DNA from: an uncultured Chloroflexota bacterium
Lineage (GTDB): Bacteria > Chloroflexota > Chloroflexia > Chloroflexales > Roseiflexaceae
Direction of reading: 5' to 3'
NCBI GenBank assembly: GCA_937876225.1
Contig: CALFIC010000151.1
Location: 31,973 to 95,972 of the forward strand
Length of the DNA stretch: 64,000 bases
The stretch's first letter is position 1. The number at the start of each line of letters is the position of its first letter. Positions 60,955 to 64,000 of the stretch are shown in pieces. A program made the translations under genes and the position numbers. Below the pieces are notes generated by a model that was not told where the DNA came from, ran no database searches, and worked only from the letters and a program-made list of their open reading frames with translations.

Positions 60955-60983
60955 TTGACATCTATCTTTTTTCACCGTATAAT
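60955..60983 (+). promoter_or_regulatory. Consensus promoter of the DUF4395-thioredoxin pair
   Basis: TTGACA (60955-60960), exactly 17 bp, TATAAT (60978-60983). Perfect consensus, giving a leader of ~55 nt with AAGGAGG before the ATG at 61044. Confidence 0.9.
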
Positions 60984-61043
60984 TTTACTATGGTAATTTG
61001 ATAATATTACTCATATATTGATACAATAAATAAGGAGGTCGTA

Positions 61044-61463
61044 ATGAAGAGTTTTCGTTTTGATCGCAACGCCTTACGTTTCGGGCAAATCAGTCTAATT
61101 AGCGTACTCGTGTTGGGGTATGTCTTGAATTTTCCCTATGCAATTTATATTGGCGCATTGATGCTCCTCAGTGCATTATTTGTGCCTACATTCGCGCCAC
61201 AATTACTCTTATATCGTTTGTTTGTGCGCAACAACTGGACCCAAACCGCAATCCATGACGAAGATCCAGCTCCGCATCGGTTTGCCCAACAAATGGGGCT
61301 AGGAGTATTGGTGATTGGCACCGTCGCGAGTATTGTGGGGAGTCTAACGGTTGCGTGGGGCGCCGCATTGGTGGTGATTGCACTTGCACTCATCAATGTG
61401 ACGACGGGATTTTGTGCGGGATGTTTTGTCTATGCCCAAATCGCTAAAGTACGGAGGGCCTAA
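61044..61463 (+). CDS. DUF4395 membrane protein
   Basis: 139 aa with about four helices (FGQISLISVLVLGYVL, AIYIGALMLLSALFV, GLGVLVIGTVASIVGSLT, GAALVVIALALINVTTGF). It ends with the conserved TGFCAGC, a CxxC-like pair at the membrane face. DUF4395 proteins often neighbour thioredoxin-like proteins and are thought to pass electrons or handle thiols across the membrane. Here the thioredoxin-like gene starts 2 bp after its stop, which supports that. The AAGGAGG ribosome site is perfect. Confidence 0.82.
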   Translation: MKSFRFDRNALRFGQISLISVLVLGYVLNFPYAIYIGALMLLSALFVPTFAPQLLLYRLFVRNNWTQTAIHDEDPAPHRFAQQMGLGVLVIGTVASIVGSLTVAWGAALVVIALALINVTTGFCAGCFVYAQIAKVRRA

Positions 61464-61465
61464 GT

Positions 61466-61957
61466 ATGATTGAGCGCATTACAATAATTGTTGCCCTCAT
61501 CGGATTGGTACTCTTATTTCGTTTATATATTGGTTGGCGCAGTCGGCAAGCCACCCAACAAGACGTGCAGTTGATGCACTTTCCGCTAGGACAAATCGGG
61601 ATTATTGCACTACATACAGATAATTGCGTGCAATGTGAGCGCCTCCAAAAGCCAGCCTTGGCACGCGTACAACAACGCCAAAGTGATGTAGTAGTGGTGT
61701 GGCGTTCCATCCAAGAAGAAGCACAGTTGGTCAAGCAACTGGGCATCATGACGGTACCAACAACAATTGTGCGCAATGCCAACGGGCAAATTACCAACGT
61801 CAATATGGGCTATGTCAACGAAGCAGTGTTGCTCACACAACTCGCGGATGCATCAATCCCGTTGGCACCAATACGCAACACCAATAAATCGACAAGTCGT
61901 GAAGACGTCTTGATGCAACAACTCTCGATTATATCGGCACCTCCGCACTGCCTCTAA
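61466..61957 (+). CDS. Membrane-anchored thioredoxin-like protein
   Basis: 163 aa. An N-terminal helix (ITIIVALIGLVLLFRLYIGW) anchors a thioredoxin fold. Active-site motif CVQC lies near residue 54 (HTDNCVQCERLQKPAL), and the cis-proline loop reads GIMTVPTTIVRNANG. The redox pair is complete. With the DUF4395 partner it probably forms a small membrane thiol-disulfide relay. Orientation of the soluble domain cannot be fixed from sequence. Confidence 0.82.
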   Translation: MIERITIIVALIGLVLLFRLYIGWRSRQATQQDVQLMHFPLGQIGIIALHTDNCVQCERLQKPALARVQQRQSDVVVVWRSIQEEAQLVKQLGIMTVPTTIVRNANGQITNVNMGYVNEAVLLTQLADASIPLAPIRNTNKSTSREDVLMQQLSIISAPPHCL

Positions 61958-61980
61958 CGCGAGGCCGAGGCGTCCCAATA

Positions 61981-62016
61981 CAACAGCCGTCCGAGTGGTA
62001 CCTCGGACGGCTGTTG
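61981..62016. terminator. Terminator between convergent genes
   Basis: A perfect 15-bp stem (CAACAGCCGTCCGAG, loop TGGTAC) lies between the thioredoxin-like gene (+) and prs (-). A delayed T run occurs at 62024-62029 on the plus strand. Confidence 0.8.
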
Positions 62017-62038
62017 CGCGTTATTTTTGGTCGGGTAA

Positions 62039-63037
62039 TTATGATTGGCGGCGGCCAGTGCGATGGAACAAGCTCATCGAGTCCACCGATATACCACTAT
62101 GAATGCGCTGAATCACTTCGGCGAGCAATGTCGATACCGAAAGCACCGTCAAATTGGGGTAGCGCTGGGGGTCTTTGATGGGTAATGTATCGGTGGTTAC
62201 TAATTCATCAATTGGGCTTTTGTGCAGGCGATCGAGCGCTTGGCCGGCCAAAATAGGATGCACGACCGCTGCGGACACTGCCGTTGCGCCCCGTGCCATC
62301 AATAATTCGGCAGCAGCGATGAGCGACCCACCGGTGGCCACTTCGTCATCGACGAGAATACAATGGCGGCCACTGACTTCACCAATCACATTCAGCGCCT
62401 CGACATGAGGCTCATGTTCATCGGCGGGTTGGATTTGGTGCAGGTGACGTTTTTCGACAATCGCCAACGGTACACCCAGTTTTTCAGCGAAATTGCGAGC
62501 CCGTTTGGCAAATCCCATATCGGGCGAGACCACCGTCAGATTCTCGATACGCCGTTGGCGAAAGTGATGCACCATCATCGACATGGCGCTCAATTCATCG
62601 ACGGGAATCGAAAAAAAGCCTTGGATCTGGCCGGCATGCAAATCCAACGTAATCACCTGTTGAGCACCGGCAACTTGAATCATATCTGCCAACAAGCGTG
62701 CCGTAATCGGTACCCGTGGCTGATCGCGTTTGTCGGTCCGACCATACGCAAAGAAAGGCAGGACCGCCGTGACGCGCCCTGCAGCCGCACGGCGACAGGC
62801 ATCTAACATAATGTTGAGTTCCATGATGCGGTCACTAAGTGGTGTAGAGAGCGACTGTACCACAAACACATCTTTTTCGCGGACACTTTCATTCAAGCGC
62901 ACAAAAATATTGTCATTGGGGAATTTGGTCAAGGTAATATCGCCCAACGTCGTCCCGAGGCGATCAGCGATTGCACTAGCCAAAGCCGGGTTGCCACTCC
63001 CGCTAAAAATGCGCATCTCGCTAAAACGACTACCCAT
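62039..63037 (-). CDS. prs: Ribose-phosphate pyrophosphokinase
   Basis: 332 aa. It makes PRPP from ribose-5-phosphate and ATP for nucleotide, histidine and tryptophan synthesis. MRIFSGSGNPALASAIADRLG, LTKFPNDNIFVRLNESVREKDVFVVQS, PFFAYGRTDKRDQPRVPIT and LDLHAGQIQGFF are diagnostic. The ribose-phosphate loop reads LVDDEVATGGSL rather than the usual DDxxDTGGT. ATG 63037 follows GGGG; an in-frame ATG at 63016 would start exactly at the conserved MRIFSG and is possible. Four DnaA-box-like sites lie 87-172 bp upstream. Confidence 0.92.
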   Translation of the reverse strand: MGSRFSEMRIFSGSGNPALASAIADRLGTTLGDITLTKFPNDNIFVRLNESVREKDVFVVQSLSTPLSDRIMELNIMLDACRRAAAGRVTAVLPFFAYGRTDKRDQPRVPITARLLADMIQVAGAQQVITLDLHAGQIQGFFSIPVDELSAMSMMVHHFRQRRIENLTVVSPDMGFAKRARNFAEKLGVPLAIVEKRHLHQIQPADEHEPHVEALNVIGEVSGRHCILVDDEVATGGSLIAAAELLMARGATAVSAAVVHPILAGQALDRLHKSPIDELVTTDTLPIKDPQRYPNLTVLSVSTLLAEVIQRIHSGISVDSMSLFHRTGRRQS

Positions 63038-63123
63038 GTCATACCCCAATCATTGTGTGTAAACGATCATACCTCTATTGTAGAGCGTTTCGCGAGGCAT
63101 GGCAATGAAAGCAGACTATCGCA

Positions 63124-63209
63124 CTATCCACACACAATCCCATGCCCATACACCTGTTATCCACGAAAAACGAGGGGTTTGTGCACAAGTTATCCACAAA
63201 TTATCCTCA
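63124..63209. promoter_or_regulatory. Cluster of four phased DnaA-box-like sites
   Basis: CTATCCACA (63124), TTATCCACG (63157), TTATCCACA (63190, perfect consensus) and TTATCCTCA (63201) all point the same way. Distances are 33, 33 and 11 bp, whole helical turns. The cluster lies between prs and the CPBP gene. It may be a DnaA-controlled promoter region or part of an origin; dnaA and dnaN are not in the window. Confidence 0.65.
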
Positions 63210-63247
63210 TTTTGGCCACGATATCGATACAGGTCACACCACTAGTT

Positions 63248-64000
63248 TTACGGCTGTGCTTGGATTACATGCCGCCCATATGACATTGGCCAAATAATCA
63301 ACACGGCAAAACTAATGCAGATCACAATCACCCCAAACCAGGCATCAATCACATTGGCATGGACAATTGTTGGCGTCCCCAACACAGATCCCGCATAGCC
63401 TACCACGATGCCCGCATACAAATTATTGACGACATGGATGCCTATTGCACGCTCCATGCCGTTATCACGAATGCTCAGCCAAGCCGTCCCCACCCCCATC
63501 AAAAAATAGTTGAGTGCCATGGGAATCTCACCACCAAGGGACTTGCCCATCTCGGGATTCCCCAGATGTGGCAACATAAAGGCCACCCCAGACAACACGA
63601 TCAAAAACACCGGCTGAGTCCACAACCGTGCCATCGCTTGGAGTAAATAGCCGCGAAACGCTAGCTCTTCACCACTTGCTTGAATGGGAATCAAGAGCAA
63701 AATCAATGGTGCTATCACTATCCACTGCGTTGTATCAAAACTCCATTCATAACGCCCTGGGTAAAGCAACGCTTCCACGACGGTAGCAACGATATTCAAT
63801 CCTAACCACATCGCCATACTTTGCCAGACCAACGACCAGCGGAAGGTGGTAGTGGTGGTCAATTGCGTTAACGTGCGCCGATGGACGAGTCGTTGGGCTA
63901 CCCAAACCCCCACAAACAGCATGAGCGGCGATATCATCAATAGCACAAATTGAAGCGGATCTGCAGCCCCACCGGCAATGCTTCCATCAGCACTAAGTGT
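63248..64000 (-). CDS. CPBP-family intramembrane protease (partial, 5' end off window)
   Basis: At least 250 aa; the frame stays open to the window edge, so the start lies outside. Several transmembrane helices surround the family motifs: SGEELAFRGYLLQ (EExxxR, catalytic Glu pair), FMLPHLGNP (first His) and GIHVVNNLYAG (second His and Asn). CPBP (Abi) proteases cleave within the membrane and include CAAX-like and bacteriocin-immunity proteins; the substrate here is unknown. Confidence 0.85.
   Translation of the reverse strand, partial: TLSADGSIAGGAADPLQFVLLMISPLMLFVGVWVAQRLVHRRTLTQLTTTTTFRWSLVWQSMAMWLGLNIVATVVEALLYPGRYEWSFDTTQWIVIAPLILLLIPIQASGEELAFRGYLLQAMARLWTQPVFLIVLSGVAFMLPHLGNPEMGKSLGGEIPMALNYFLMGVGTAWLSIRDNGMERAIGIHVVNNLYAGIVVGYAGSVLGTPTIVHANVIDAWFGVIVICISFAVLIIWPMSYGRHVIQAQP

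Noticed and set aside
63062..63247. The chromosomal origin oriC
   Set aside because: DnaA-box-like sites are present, but no AT-rich unwinding element and no dnaA/dnaN neighbours are seen; kept as a cluster only.
1..64000. CRISPR array, prophage or insertion sequence
   Set aside because: No regularly spaced repeats, no cas, integrase, transposase or capsid-like genes were found on either strand.

Overview
The window is about 64 kb of a mid-GC bacterial chromosome with dense housekeeping content. It contains no phage, transposase, CRISPR or rRNA. The combination points to Chloroflexota (Chloroflexia-like), moderate confidence, inferred from gene repertoire only. The main clues are a VanW-type surface protein, an MGDG-synthase-like glycosyltransferase, fused KorA/KorB, T-box leaders on ileS and pheS, an IleS2-type isoleucyl-tRNA synthetase, pentapeptide repeats, a CIRCE-controlled groESL operon, a xanthorhodopsin-like proton pump, and mostly intrinsic terminators with textbook TTGACA/TATAAT promoters.

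Layout. 0-5 kb: a minus-strand oxidoreductase group (partial 2-hydroxyacid dehydrogenase, two Gfo/Idh/MocA enzymes, a Dus enzyme) divergent from an acyl-CoA dehydrogenase-family gene. 5-7 kb: a pentapeptide-repeat gene bracketed by covarying palindromic repeats. 7-10 kb: threonine aldolase, an autoregulated LacI-type repressor and an orphan MsmX/UgpC-type sugar ABC ATPase. 10-16 kb: a minus-strand envelope group (lipoprotein, MFS, SH3-like membrane protein, TIM-barrel protein, VanW protein). 16-20 kb: DUF952, korB-korA and pyrE. 20-22 kb: an Hsp70-like ATPase and a small zinc-finger protein. 22-27 kb: T-box/ileS, a DoxX-like protein, and a metallo-hydrolase/TetR pair with its operator. 27-31 kb: tRNA-Gly, then greA-lysS-(AbrB-like)-(degenerate Doc-like)-birA. 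31-36 kb: an NlpC/P60 hydrolase, a nucleotidyltransferase and groESL. 36-43 kb: two glycosyltransferases, an RlmD-like methyltransferase, a zinc-ribbon Ser/Thr kinase and a divergent SRAP-like protein. 43-49 kb: a 0.9 kb AT-rich gap, the rhodopsin with a small membrane protein, and dnaE. 49-52 kb: an ECF sigma factor, a PfkB kinase and a TetA-like MFS pump. 52-61 kb: infC-rpmI-rplT-trmH, then T-box/pheS, a GT-C membrane protein and pheT. 61-64 kb: DUF4395/thioredoxin-like pair, prs, a helically phased DnaA-box cluster and a partial CPBP protease.

How it works together. Most of the window serves translation (IleRS, LysRS, PheRS, IF-3, L35, L20, tRNA-Gly, Dus, RlmD-like, TrmH-like), protein folding (GroESL, Hsp70-like), replication (DnaE, PRPP synthesis) and envelope assembly. 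The accessory layer is light-driven proton pumping, efflux, sugar uptake control and a toxin-antitoxin relic.

Most striking items: the rhodopsin with the antenna-permissive glycine; four DnaA-box-like sites at 33/33/11-bp spacing; a Doc-fold protein that has lost its catalytic motif inside the lysS-birA operon; covarying palindromes flanking the pentapeptide gene; and a short SRAP-like protein retaining Cys2, Glu and His.
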